Notes: generated from the letters alone by a model not told the origin. DNA of 64,000 nt from CAYLJJ01 sp964384025 (GCA_964384025.1 CAYLJJ010000021.1:1-64000); one strand, 5' to 3'. Positions 36,095 to 45,924 are shown, numbered from the stretch's first letter. Program-made: numbers and translations.

Positions 36095-36793
36095 TCAAAA
36101 GTACCCTGTCCACCAGAGCCCGGCAGGGCTCATAGAGATCTGACCTGAGTCCCCTGGAGCTAGAAAGAAGAGGGTGGTTCCTGTAGCCAAAAAGATCCCA
36201 CCGGCTACCAGGGAGAGATTGGTGTAGAGCATCGCCTCCTCAGCATCTTCTTTTGCCTGTTGCATTTGATAGCCATCGATCCCCCTCACCTGTTCAAAGT
36301 CATCCTCATAGCCCTGAGCTTGTAGACCAAAGGCGAGGCTGGCGATGAGCCCGAGGCCCCCGAGGCCCAGGCTGATATAAGCTGAGGGGCGCATCCACAG
36401 ATCCTCAGGTGGATCGAACTTAAGTGGATCGGACTTGGGTGCTTCTCTCTCTTTGGAGGACTGCTTCTCAAGGAAAGCCTTGGCGACGCGGATGCGCCGC
36501 TTCACTTCGGCGCGATCCTTGGCCTCAGGTTGGCGCTTTAAGTAAAGCTCATAGTAGTAGATGCCTCGCTGTAGCTCTCCCAGTTCAAAGTGGGAGCGAG
36601 CCAAGTTGTAGAGCAGGATGGGAGAGTTATCCAGGAGGTAGGCGTGCTCAAAGTGTTTGAGAGCGCCCTGAAATTCTCCCGTTTTGAAGGCCTGAACGCC
36701 CGCTTGGTAGCTGCGTTTCGCCTCCTCCTTGACCTTGGGGATCTGAGCCATCCCAGGGGAGTAGATGAGGAAGAACAACGCCAAGATCCGCAT
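36095..36793 (-). CDS. Exported TPR protein with C-terminal membrane segments
   Basis: About 232 residues from the ATG at 36793, which has GGAG eight bases upstream and gives a normal signal peptide (MRILALFFLIYSPGMAQ); a longer frame from 36829 is less likely. Residues ~20-125 contain TPR motifs (SYQAGVQAFKTGEFQGALKHF, LLYNLARSHFELGELQRGIYYY). A linker leads to two hydrophobic segments (~145-165 and ~200-222). Small proteins of this design are common in myxobacteria as periplasmic, inner-membrane-anchored scaffold parts. No partner is encoded next to it, apart from the beta-helix lipoprotein upstream on the same strand. Function unknown. Confidence 0.75.
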   Translation of the reverse strand: MRILALFFLIYSPGMAQIPKVKEEAKRSYQAGVQAFKTGEFQGALKHFEHAYLLDNSPILLYNLARSHFELGELQRGIYYYELYLKRQPEAKDRAEVKRRIRVAKAFLEKQSSKEREAPKSDPLKFDPPEDLWMRPSAYISLGLGGLGLIASLAFGLQAQGYEDDFEQVRGIDGYQMQQAKEDAEEAMLYTNLSLVAGGIFLATGTTLFFLAPGDSGQISMSPAGLWWTGYF

Positions 36794-36905
36794 CGATGCT
36801 TCTCCGCGCTCGGGGGTTATGGCGCTCATCTTCCGAGGCCTTGGGGCGGGGGATCAAGATGATTGTTTAGATCCTGAGCCAGGAAAGCTTGTGTTCAGAT
36901 CCCGA

Positions 36906-39083
36906 TCATGGAAGCGTATAGCTCCGATAGACACTCCCCCTGAGACGGAAGGAGTCATTAATTGAAGCTGGGGGGTGCTCTGAAATTTGAACCCTTACAT
37001 CGTTTCTATCTATCATACTTTCTGCATTTGGACCAAATCTTTTAACAGGTATATTAAATGTATGTTGCTCTGTATCAGACAGGTCGAGTTCATATAAAAT
37101 CCCACCAGTAATCCCACCGTTGATTTGCATCGACTCATTCGAATTCATATCTGTATCGATAAGTAGCCTCCAACTTACATGATATAATGATCCTCCTCCA
37201 TTGAGATATAAGTTTCTATCATAAGGGAGCAATGAATTGAGTATATTAACACCACTCGCGAGGTTAGATGCGTCATTGAACAAAAACAGTCTATTCATCT
37301 CAGATATCGACCTGCTATCAGATAAAAATAGTCCGTCATTCGGTTCACCTGAGTCTCTATTGTTTTCAACAGCAAAAACATCTCCAGATACGTCAAAAGT
37401 TAAATTGTGAAGTTCTAGATGCTTACTTGATTCAACGAATATTCCATTTGTTCCTCCAATAGTCCCGCCAACAATCTGATTAAAGTCTGAATTGATAAAA
37501 TGATATCCGAAACCGTCCGAAGTTATGTCATTATTTACAAATAGAGTTTGTAATTCCTCTCCGATTATATCAATTTCCGAATTGTTGACGGCGACACCTT
37601 TTCTCAATCCTTCAATTATAGAGTTAAGGACAATAACTCTGTGAGATGAATATATGTTTAATCCAGTCCCTGAATGGCTATTTCCTGATATCCTTATTGA
37701 GTTAAGAACAATATCATGCGAGTTTTCGATAGATATTCCGTAAGAATCTTCACCGTCAACTCCAGTTAGACTCACACCTTCTATGGATATATTATTAGAG
37801 TTTGTAATACGGATTCCTTTATAGACATTCTGAGATAAGAATCTTTTAATTTTCACATTGCTCGCCCCATCGATATGAATCCGACTAAACAGGCTGCCTT
37901 CATCTGCAAAGCTCCATGTTTTTCCGTTTGGATCGATGCTAATATCACTTCCTGATATAAGAATGCATTCAGATTCTGGAAATGGCTCTTCTATATCTAG
38001 GAAATGAAAATTCATATCTTCGCTAGACGAGTATAATCCAGGTTGATTGATCTGCTGACACTGGCTATCTAAAGGAATAATGGTTCCTTCTCTATCTCTG
38101 TCAATCTCATCTGTAAAACTTGTATTTGGAGAGATTGAAAAGTGAACAAATGCTGGCGGACCAATGACTCTATCTCCATTCGAAGCAGCGAAAACTACGT
38201 AATCATCGACTGATATATTGTCATGATCTGGAGTATATGTAAAAGTTTGACCATTTGTTTGTATAGTTCCATACTGAGGAGCTCTGATCATAGCTGTGCC
38301 AACCAAGAGATTTGGAGTCATAGAGAAGTCTATACTTCCATTAAAGCAAAGAAAACAATCTCCGAGCTGAAGTTCTTCCCAGCGATCATTTAACCGACAG
38401 ACTTCTGATTCTATACCATCTTGATTTTCATCAATGATTCCATCGCAATCGTTATCTAGCCCATCGCAGAGTTCTGGAATCAGAGTGCAATTTCCCCACT
38501 GTCCGTTCAAACAGACCTGACTCCCAGTGCAGATCCGATCCCCATGATGAACCTGACAATCCCTCCTGCTGTCCCCTTCACAGGAGATCAACTGATCCGG
38601 GAACCCTGAGGTATCTGCTCGACTCGCATCGGTCTGTAAATCATCCAAAATCATATCTTGGGGGCGCAGATCTTCACCCCCCTGATCTCGGTTTAGATCG
38701 GTTGGAAGAGGACGATCTGGATCCAGAGATTGATCTGGGAGGGAGCCTCGATCCTGCGCAGTAGAGTCTCGACCCAGATCGACCGGGAGGGCAGCGTCTA
38801 AATTTGGAATGTCCGAAGAGAGCCTAAAATCTATCTGCGCTCCTTCATCCGAAAGTAAGTGCTCCCTGAGGGCATCTCGAGGAGATTGATCTGGGATCCC
38901 ACGATCTGTGGAGCCAGCCTCTGAGCCCCCCATCTCTGCCCCTGCTGGCGCTCCTTGAATGCAAAAGTTCTCTGCGGAGCAGTGGTGATTCACGGGACAG
39001 TCCTCATCTGTACCGCAGACATCTGCCTCCAGGTCCAATGTACAACCCAAGAGGAGAGACAACATCCAGAGCCATATCCTCAT
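36906..39083 (-). CDS. Lipoprotein with right-handed parallel beta-helix
   Basis: About 725 residues from the ATG at 39083, chosen because it gives a compact signal peptide ending in the lipobox LLGC. The N-terminal third is Asp/Pro-rich low complexity, followed by cysteine modules and a MopE-like motif LCDGLDNDCDGIIDE (near residue 210). From ~365 to ~640 short repeats of the type NxxIxIxNSxxIxLxxxxIxG are typical of a parallel beta-helix (PbH1 repeats), a fold of polysaccharide-active or adhesive proteins. No catalytic residues could be picked out. The DNA changes from GC-rich to clearly AT-rich near 38480, so the beta-helix part probably came from another source. Function: surface binding or carbohydrate processing, inferred. 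Confidence 0.82.
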   Translation of the reverse strand: MRIWLWMLSLLLGCTLDLEADVCGTDEDCPVNHHCSAENFCIQGAPAGAEMGGSEAGSTDRGIPDQSPRDALREHLLSDEGAQIDFRLSSDIPNLDAALPVDLGRDSTAQDRGSLPDQSLDPDRPLPTDLNRDQGGEDLRPQDMILDDLQTDASRADTSGFPDQLISCEGDSRRDCQVHHGDRICTGSQVCLNGQWGNCTLIPELCDGLDNDCDGIIDENQDGIESEVCRLNDRWEELQLGDCFLCFNGSIDFSMTPNLLVGTAMIRAPQYGTIQTNGQTFTYTPDHDNISVDDYVVFAASNGDRVIGPPAFVHFSISPNTSFTDEIDRDREGTIIPLDSQCQQINQPGLYSSSEDMNFHFLDIEEPFPESECILISGSDISIDPNGKTWSFADEGSLFSRIHIDGASNVKIKRFLSQNVYKGIRITNSNNISIEGVSLTGVDGEDSYGISIENSHDIVLNSIRISGNSHSGTGLNIYSSHRVIVLNSIIEGLRKGVAVNNSEIDIIGEELQTLFVNNDITSDGFGYHFINSDFNQIVGGTIGGTNGIFVESSKHLELHNLTFDVSGDVFAVENNRDSGEPNDGLFLSDSRSISEMNRLFLFNDASNLASGVNILNSLLPYDRNLYLNGGGSLYHVSWRLLIDTDMNSNESMQINGGITGGILYELDLSDTEQHTFNIPVKRFGPNAESMIDRNDVRVQISEHPPASINDSFRLRGSVYRSYTLP

Positions 39084-39789
39084 CGAGATCCCCCAGTCTC
39101 TAACGCCCCAAGAGAGGCATGACATTTTTTAACTCAAACCTCGATGAGCTGGCTACCGCTCTGGTATGCATCTGCGCTTGGCATCCTAAAACTCATCATT
39201 ATTATGGCTCAACACAAGGAAATTTAAGGTGACACTTCGCGTTACTGAGTCCGCCGGATTTGGTGGTTTGGCCTCCGTTGCCTGAACTTATGTAGAACAC
39301 AAAAGGGCTGCATGATTTGCCAAGGTTTAGATTCCAACCAAAAACCGAGGAAGCACCATGAAGCTCTCGCGAGGCAATCTGCTTACCCCTCGGTAGCCGA
39401 AGATGACTACTCGAAATTGTCAACTTTCCTTCCGCCTTCAGAGCCACCCTCTGCCATGTCCAAAAATCCACATCGAGGAGGGGCACGGCGCAGAGGGCCG
39501 TCGGTGAGAATCTGAGGAGGCCGCACTGAGAGTCAGAACCGCCGATGGGGAGGCGGGTTGTGCTGGAAGAGGGTAGAGCACAGCCGCTCTCCGCCATCAT
39601 CACAGGCCAACTTTCTCTCCGTGGGGCTTGGATGAGATAATTCAAGCGGCTGATATTGTTAAAAACTACCGTAATCGAGACGAGTGGGATTTATGCAAGT
39701 TGGTGAGAGCTTTCTCGATCTGTTCCGCTCCTCAAAAACCATGGTGTCGTTGTGGTCGTTTCGATCAGCTACAAACAGGTAGAGGGCAC
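39084..39789. other. Gene-poor region with one coding fragment
   Basis: A minus-strand frame at 39645-39202 has no recognisable features. On the plus strand, 39607-39804 is open without an ATG and reads as a coding-like fragment containing DEIIQAADIVKNYRNRDEW and ending in a stop that overlaps the 3' end of the next gene by 15 bases. I do not recognise its family. A short sequence near 39245 (ACCACCAAATCCGGC on the minus strand) recurs near 53886. Confidence 0.4.
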
Positions 39790-40239
39790 TCAATCACAAG
39801 CTGATTTTCCTTTTGAAGGTGAAGTGACCTTGATTTCACCAGTATGAGAGGTTCCAGGAGCACTGTCTTTAATGCGATCAAATGTTAGCTGCTTGCGCCT
39901 CTTATATGTCTCGCACCCACAGTTAGGCCATTTTGCGCCCCCATTGTCCTTGTTGTAGCAGATAAGATCATTAACTGCTTTGTGGGCTGAGATTCGACAA
40001 CGCCCCTTACCCTGGCCGTGGCACTTGACCCATTTTTTGGTCCCAGAGCTTACTGTGTACGCTTTGTGTGGGCTTCCGACACAACCCGTTTTATCTTTGC
40101 CGTTGTACACATGAACCTTCACTTTTTCACCAGACTTGTTCACCACGCAAATTTTGGTTTTGTGTTTTCCATCAGCCAGAGCGGCGGACACGAACAGGGC
40201 AGAAACAACAGCCATGGAGCACAGCATTTTAACAATCAC
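39790..40239 (-). CDS. Small secreted basic protein, unknown
   Basis: 149 residues from a GTG at 40239 preceded by AGGGA at normal spacing. The signal peptide is clear (MLCSMAVVSALFVSAALADG, inner ATG at 40227). The mature part is Lys-rich with seven cysteines (KICVVNKSGEKVKVHVYNG, GCVGSPHKAY, KCHGQGKGRCR, CGCETYKRRK). The KICVVNKSGEKVKVHVYNG start looks like a small beta-sandwich as found in secreted carbohydrate- or thaumatin-like folds, but this is only an impression. The base composition is near neutral. It stands alone in the accessory zone. Function unknown. Confidence 0.7.
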   Translation of the reverse strand: MIVKMLCSMAVVSALFVSAALADGKHKTKICVVNKSGEKVKVHVYNGKDKTGCVGSPHKAYTVSSGTKKWVKCHGQGKGRCRISAHKAVNDLICYNKDNGGAKWPNCGCETYKRRKQLTFDRIKDSAPGTSHTGEIKVTSPSKGKSACD

Positions 40240-40537
40240 AACAAATTTCCCTTTACAAATGAGGTCGTTTAACCTTCAGGAAGGTCCTGTGGTTGGTTTC
40301 CAACAATTTCCGAAACTTGTCAAGCAGGTTCTTCAGCATCTCGGGATTGACGGACATCGGTCATTTGTGGCGTCAGCTTCTGATTCTGAAATGGGTGCGT
40401 TTCTTAAGCTCAAGAGGAGCACCCAAGTAAGATCTTTGAAGTTGGGAGAAACTCCAGGAATGAGGGAATTTGAGCGAGAGCAGGTAGGCTAAGCCCTGGT
40501 TGTCGAGGTGGTTGCCTTCGGCTTGGCGGTTCTTCAG

Positions 40538-40602
40538 CTCAGGAGCCCTCATCCCCTGCGCTTCTGTACCTTCCCCGACAGATGAGCAACACTCTGAAGC
40601 CC
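40538..40602. repeat. Dispersed repeat, copy 1 (partner at 53520-53575)
   Basis: Shared cores are CTCAGGAG, CTGTACC, CCGACAGATGAGCAAC and CTCTG, in the same order with small length differences. The partner lies about 175 bp downstream of the recognisable IS91 transposase relic, so the pair may be element-end or flank sequence. Confidence 0.6.
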
Positions 40603-40697
40603 AGGGTGAGGGGTTTGAAGGGGGGAACTGATCTGCTTCAAGGGGGTTGCGTTGGAGACAGAAAAGCGCTGGAGGCTCCAAGGAGGATCTCCTCGCG

Positions 40698-40796
40698 CTG
40701 GATGAGGGTTTAACAGAGGATCTCTCTACCTTGGATGAAGGCTCAACAGAGGACCTCCCTACCTTGGATGAAGGCTCAACAGAGGACCTCCCTACC
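40698..40796 (+). repeat. 33-bp tandem repeat, three units plus partial
   Basis: Units 40731-40763 and 40764-40796 are identical and 40698-40730 differs at a few positions; a partial unit follows. In the plus frame each unit encodes LDEGSTEDLPT. Recent duplication is likely. It may be a relic of a low-complexity lipoprotein linker. Confidence 0.85.
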
Positions 40797-41077
40797 TTGG
40801 ATGAGGCGTTCCCTGAGCTGGATCAAGAGCGGCTAGAGAACCTCATCAGGCTCGATCAGGGCTCTGATGTGGAGGAGCCGCCCTGCCAGCTTATCGACGG
40901 GCACTGCGCTCGTTATCGCTTCACTGGTGGGGTAGCTCAGGCGCAGCGGATCAGGGAGGCTCAGAGCCAACGCTTCTGCTTTAAGATGCGCCTCCCCTGA
41001 GCCCTCTTCCCTTCGAAGAATCACCTGAAGAGATTGAGGGCCTTCGTAGTGGAATTTGAGGCGTGGAGCTTGACGCT

Positions 41078-44000
41078 TCAGTTGAGCGGAGCGAGCCGCT
41101 GCGCGCAGTAGATTTTCAGTTCGTCCATGCAGCCATAGCCACCGTTGACGAGCCAATTTGAGCCGAGCGAGGACGCGTTACCTGCCTGCCCGTAAGCCGC
41201 CTCGTCAAGGCTGGCCCAGTCATCACAGGTCCGATCCGTTCGATATAAGCCGCCCGAGTCGCTGCCGGTCCAAACGGCGTAGCCCCTGAGGCTGAGGCCC
41301 TCCGCGTCCAAGCCCACGCTGTTCGTCAACGTGAGCACGAAGCCGCCCCGCGTGTCCATGACGATCGCGCTGTCTCGCCGGACGTAGATCGCCGCCTCCA
41401 CGCGATCACGAAGATCAACCTCGCCGGTGGACAGCAGTGCGGCGAAGTCGCCACGGATCCCCGCCGCCATCGCCGTCGAGGTGCAGATCTCGTCCGCCTC
41501 TGCGAGCCCCCCAAAGGTCGCTGGATAACCCTCAGGGGTCGTGAAGAGCAGGCGGCGCGCGGGCTCGTCATCCGCAGGGTCAGTGGGGTCGACCCCCGTC
41601 CAATGCTCTTGGCCGTCCTCGATCCCGCCGCCGTCGGTGTCCGCCACCGTCGGATCTGAGCCAATCATGAGGTGCTCGTCATAATCACTGAGGCCATCAT
41701 CGTCCGTATCCGCAGCAGCCTCGTCCGTGCCGAGCATCGCCTCGATGTCCGCGCAGAGCCCATCTCCATCCCCGTCTATGTTGGCATCGCCGACGCAGGG
41801 ATCGAGATTCTCACAGATCCCATCACCGTCGGTGTCCCCCATGGCGTCGTCGCCATCGCAGAGATCGCAGGCATCACCCACGCCGTCGCCATCCTCATCC
41901 GCCTGCTCAGGGTTGTCGAGGTCGGGGCAGTTGTCGCAGAGATCGCCGAGGTCATCGTTATCGCGGTTTGATTGCCCTGAGTTGGGGACCTCGACGCAGT
42001 TATCGCAGGCGTCACCGACACCATCATGATCTGCGTTGGCTTGCTCGGGGTCGCTGACACCCACGCAGACATCACACGCGTCACCGACGCCGTCGTCGTC
42101 GCTGTCGCGCTGCTCAGGATCGCCCACCCACGGGCAGAGATCACAGCCATCACCTAAGTCATCGCCGAGATCCTCGATCAGCGTGGCCCCAAACAAAATC
42201 GGGTCGGCCTGCGCTCCTGCTTGATCGAGGTATTGCGCGCCACCCGCCCCGATCCAGGTCACCTCACCGCTGGGCGGGTACCACGCCGCCGTGCCGTAAT
42301 AGTAAATCGAGAGACGGAGGGGGCCCTCTGGGAGTTGTGCGCGTGGGATCTTCAGCTCACAGGACTGGTGTCGATAGCTCGCTTGCTGGGTCAACCCAAA
42401 CGCGCAGCGCCCCCAAGCATCATTGAGGTCATCGACGTGGAAGATGACCGGACCTCCAGGGGCCTCGATCCACACCTCGACCCAATCCTCGCCGCGCTCA
42501 TCAGTGTTATCAGAGGTCACGTCGAGGGCCACATAGACTGAACCCTCGTCTTGAGCGATGTAGATCGGGTTTTGAGCGGCGGGGTGCCCGGTGTCAGGCG
42601 CCCAATCCGCGACGCGGGTGGGCTCAACCAAGCCATCGACCTCGTCGAGCCGCCCATCAACGGTCCAAGGCGTCACGATGGGCTCAGGAGCCACTTCGAT
42701 CACACCCTGAACCGGGAAGCGCAGGGGCAACCCATGCCCGTACTCGTTGGCCTTGAGCGTGAAAATCGCGGACTCGTCGCAGGGCAGCCCCACCCAACGC
42801 AGCTCGATGACCCGATCGTGGACGGAGATGACGTTGAGGTCGTCAGCCACCACGTCATTGAGGACAGACTCGCCCGTCTCGAGCAGGATTGCCTCGTCTG
42901 GGGCGCGCGCCTCTCCACAGGCGCGCAGCGTCACCACCTCGATCCCGCCGAAGGGCACATGCCCCTGAGTGACGCGCAGGCGCAGCACCCCCTCAGAGGG
43001 CTGGACCATGAAGTCTACGGCCTCGAAGCGTGGGCTGAAGCTGTGCTGGTGCGCCTCCACCCAGCCCGCCGCCTCAAGCTGGGAGATCGTGAAGGTGCCC
43101 TTTGTGTCTGGAGGGGGCGTCGTGTCGGTAATTTTGAGGTAGTAGCCGCGTGTGGGATCGGCGTCGCTCAAAGACGCGCCGTTGAGGGCCTCGCAGCTCA
43201 GGGACACCTGAGCGCGCTCTCCCGCTTCAGTCGAGCCGCCCGTGAGGGTCGCGAAGCGCCCTGTGGGATCTCGGCGTAGACCGCAGTAGCGCCACCCCGA
43301 ATTTGTCTCAAACATGTAAACCTCAAAGCCGACGAGCCCAGGAATGGACTCCACAATCCCAACCCCATCAAGATCCATGATCTCTGCGGCGAAGGTCATC
43401 CCCTCCGCGTCAAACGCGGGGGGCTGGTGGGAGAGGACTTGGGCGCCGAGGTTTGGATCTCCCGGCCCGTCGAGATCGCTGTGGGCTTCGTCAAAGCAGA
43501 TCTCGCAGGTGCCTCCTTCGAAGGGCGCCGTACACTCGCAGGTGAAGGCGTCAATTCCATCAACGCAGGCGCCCTCGTTCAAGCAGGGGTTCGGATCACA
43601 CTCGTCGATGTTGATCTCGCAGGCATCACCGTCGAAACCATCAGGGCACATGCAGCGGTGCCCATCGCCCTCAATAACGCACTCCCCACGCTCACACGGG
43701 TTGGCCTCACATGGGTTGCTTGCGGCATCAACCTCAACGTCGACGAGCGGCGCGGCGTCAACCTCAACGTCGACCAGAACATCAACGAGCGGCGCGGCAT
43801 CAACCTCAACGTCGACCAGAGCGTCAATGAACGGCGCGGCATCAACCTCAACGTCGACCAGAGCGTCAATGAACGGCGCGGCGTCAACCTCAACGTCGAC
43901 CAGAGCGTCAGGGAACGGAGCGGCGTCCACCGCAACCGCGAGCAGCTCGTCCAGGACGGGCGCGTCGACCCCCGCGCGTCAACCTCAACGTCGATCAGAG

Positions 44001-44211
44001 CGTCAATGAGCGGCGCGGCGTCGACATCTGCGAGTAGGATGGCGTCGGGTAGGGTAGCATCGGGCGCCGTGAGCGCGGCGTCCTCCACCGGGACGCCGTC
44101 GTCAACCGCGCCCAAATCGCTCGCAGGTTTGTCTGAGTCCAGGCTCGGGCGGGCCCCCTTCTCCGCGTCGCAGCCGAGCAGGAGGAGCGTCATCAAAGTC
44201 AAAGTTCGCAT
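41078..44211 (-). pseudogene. EGF / thrombospondin-3 / lectin-like surface lipoprotein, split by one frameshift
   Basis: Two frames join into about 1044 residues. The first (from ATG 44211, ribosome site AAGGGAGA) gives a lipoprotein signal ending LLLGC and Asp/Ala-rich repeats; the second carries on the same repeats and the rest. One missing base in the run of five C at 43969-43973 (six would restore the frame) separates them. After 14-residue VDAAPFIDALVDVE-type repeats come two EGF-like modules, a beta domain, four to five thrombospondin type-3 repeats, and a C-terminal domain (LLFTTPEGYPATFGGLAEAD ... CDDW) like DUF1554 lectin-type domains. GC is clearly higher than in the neighbours, which suggests transfer. 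The homopolymer break could be a sequencing error, phase variation or true decay. Confidence 0.8.
43735..44030 (-). repeat. 42-bp tandem repeats encoding the Asp/Ala stalk
   Basis: About seven imperfect 42-bp units, each encoding a 14-residue VDAAPxxDALVDVE-like segment just after the lipoprotein signal of the split gene. Such arrays are prone to slippage, and the frameshift at 43969-43973 lies inside this one. Confidence 0.85.
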
Positions 44212-44343
44212 AGCTCTCCCTTAAATGTGACTTTGAACTATATCTACCTCGCGCGAAGCACCAGGGGCTCATGATTCCTGATGTCCACGCTGCTCGCGGT
44301 GTTCGCGTGAAGCATCTGATGATGGATCACCTGCGCCAATAGA

Positions 44344-44371
44344 TAGGTTGTTTTAGTTGTAAAACAACCTA
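44344..44371. repeat. Perfect 11-bp inverted repeat (stem-loop)
   Basis: TAGGTTGTTTT pairs exactly with AAAACAACCTA around a six-base loop. It lies between two minus-strand genes (44959-44486 and 44211-41078). No T run follows on either strand, so it may be an operator or transcript-stabilising hairpin rather than a classical terminator. Confidence 0.6.
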
Positions 44372-44485
44372 ATGAAGAGCCTAAGAAGGCTACTTCAACT
44401 GGCTGTTTTTCAAGAGCGTTCAGGCGTCCCCTAAGGTCTGGGCAGCTCATAGAGCAGGCTGAGTGTCTGCCCTTGGAGTTAAATC

Positions 44486-44959
44486 TCAGTCCTCCTCTAA
44501 CTCCACGATAAGCAGCCAACTGGCCGACAAGTCAGAGAAGATCTCTAGGAGGCGGTCGTCCCCTTTGGAGGAGGAGAACTCCACCTCTAGATCCAAGATG
44601 GAGTCGTCACCCGCGCGATCAAAGATATCGACGTCCAGCAGCTGAAGCTGCTCAACGCGGCCGCTGTTGAGGTCGCGCACCAGCAACAGCAGCTCGGTGC
44701 CCGGATAGACCATCTCGGTGAAGAGGAGGCGTACTCGGAGCCGGGTTTGACCGATCTTGGCTGGGATGATCACCCGCCGCGCGCCAGGGAAACGACCGCT
44801 TAGAAGCTCATCCTCCTCTAAGGCGCAGCCCGCATAGGGCCCACAGATGGGCTGCGCGCCCTCGCAGAGATTCTCAAGGCGGCCGTGGCCAAACTCCTCC
44901 TCCTGGCTTTGGTAGGCGATGAGGAGGAGCAGGAGCAAGAGCTTGGATGGTGAAGGCAT
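44486..44959 (-). CDS. Small secreted beta-rich protein, unknown
   Basis: 157 residues. The signal peptide is MPSPSKLLLLLLLIAYQSQ. The mature part has three cysteines near the N-terminus (ENLCEGAQPICGPYAGC) and then an alternating hydrophobic, probably beta-sandwich region (RRVIIPAKIGQTRLRVRLLF, ELLLLVRDLNSG, DDSILDLEVEF, SWLLIVELEED), similar in feel to pre-peptidase C-terminal domains. The ATG has no strong ribosome site but lies five bases after the stop of a preceding coding fragment (44965-44963), suggesting coupling to a gene that is now broken. Function unknown. Confidence 0.65.
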   Translation of the reverse strand: MPSPSKLLLLLLLIAYQSQEEEFGHGRLENLCEGAQPICGPYAGCALEEDELLSGRFPGARRVIIPAKIGQTRLRVRLLFTEMVYPGTELLLLVRDLNSGRVEQLQLLDVDIFDRAGDDSILDLEVEFSSSKGDDRLLEIFSDLSASWLLIVELEED

Positions 44960-44962
44960 GAC

Positions 44963-45128
44963 TCAACGCGCGCCCTTGAGCCACAGCGCCCGCGCCTCCC
45001 CGCCCGCCTTGATGTGGGCCTGCCACGCCAGCCACCAGCGCGCTCTGCTCCTCAAGATCGACGCGACCCTGCTGAGCCCGCGTGCGCTGCGCTCGCTCGA
45101 TCTCCGCCTTGAGCGGGGCCAAATGGGG
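44963..45128 (-). other. Coding-like fragment upstream of the small secreted protein
   Basis: On the minus strand, LKAEIERAQRTRAQQGRVDL is followed, after a change of frame, by AWQAHIKAGGEARALWLKG and a stop at 44965-44963. This looks like the end of a frameshifted gene of unknown family. Confidence 0.3.
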
Positions 45129-45224
45129 AGGGAGGAGTTCTATCTTCGGGGCGCTGACGATGGAAAGTTCTTGGAATATCAAGCATATGCACATACTTTC
45201 TGGGGGTTGCTTGAAATTCCTATC
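45129..45224 (+). repeat. Gene-leader repeat A, copy 1 (partner at 54080-54175)
   Basis: About 95 bases similar to 54080-54175, ending in a ribosome-site-like GGGGGTTGC followed by TTGAAATTCC. In both copies the TTG is in frame with the downstream reading frame and begins MKF. The downstream genes are unrelated, so the leader with its translation start appears to have been exchanged between genes. Confidence 0.7.
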
Positions 45225-45895
45225 CTCCACCGAGCTGGAGAGCATGTGGAGCCAACGCTTCGCTGAGCATGAGCAGCATCAGCTGCTTCAACAGATGTTC
45301 TCTGAGCGCGATGAGCGGCTGATTGAGTTTCTGGCAAAACGGAGTCAACTCTCCAGAAAGGATGTCGCCGCTGGGCTCTTTCATCTGGAGCCAAGCTTTG
45401 AGGAGCCCAAGCCCAGCCCTCAGCTCTTTGTCGCCCCCAGCGCCAGCCCCGCGCAGCAGAGAAGCGGACCACAGCAGCGAGCACAAGCAGAGGCAGGGCC
45501 GTTCGACGCTCAACCACGAGGCTCCCCTCCACCTCCGCTGAATCAACACCCGCCAGACTCCCCAAGCTCAAGCCGAGGAGCAAGCCCAAGAGCTGGCATA
45601 TCGGCGCCAAGTCTTGGGAGATCAAGAGCTGGCGAGAGATCCTCCCCATCTGCTGTCATCACCTCGCCAGTAAGAAACCAGCGACGTTTCGAAAGGCCCT
45701 CACCGCGCCTGAGTTTCAGGGGAGCAAGCGGCGCTCTCTCTCAGACTCTAAGGTGGGTTGCGTAGCCCAGCCGAGGTACTAGGGGGCTCCGTCGAGGTTG
45801 ACCTCAGCGCGACGCAGATCATCGCGCTCAGCGAGAAGCTGCTGCGATTCTGTGGGGTGTCGCTGGAGAAGGTTGAGTATTGTCTCCGAGATTAA
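45211..45895 (+). pseudogene. Broken gene in three frames, unknown protein with conserved C-terminal domain
   Basis: Coding character moves through three plus frames. From the TTG at 45211: MKF, a helical segment (MFSERDERLIEFLAKRSQLS) and a Pro-rich stretch. From about 45450 to 45755, in the next frame: PKSWHIGAKSWEIKSWREIL, LASKKPATFRKALTAPEF, QGSKRRSLSDSK. From about 45755 to the TAA at 45895, in the third frame: SVEVDLSATQIIALSEKLLR and CGVSLEKVEYCLRD. The last two pieces together match a C-terminal domain I have seen at the end of hypothetical proteins near restriction loci (K-W-IL-C pattern, then LSA..I...KLL..G). At least two frameshifts are needed. It starts within leader repeat A. 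Confidence 0.6.
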
Positions 45896-45924
45896 AGTAT
45901 CCAAGGGCTGCCAGTCACACTCTG

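Larger units (their letters stand above)
40240..41077. other. Gene-poor region with tandem and dispersed repeats
   Basis: A 117-codon plus frame (40647-41000) is driven by the 33-bp tandem repeat and has no other support. A minus frame (40681-40373) is likewise unsupported. The region holds one copy of the dispersed repeat at 40538-40602. I see no convincing gene. Confidence 0.4.

Noticed and set aside
40373..40681. 102-codon minus frame in the gene-poor region
   Set aside because: No ribosome site or recognisable motif, and part of it is the dispersed repeat shared with 53520-53575.
44244..44519. 91-codon minus frame overlapping the end of the small secreted protein gene
   Set aside because: It spans the perfect stem-loop and overlaps the preceding gene in another frame; no family features.
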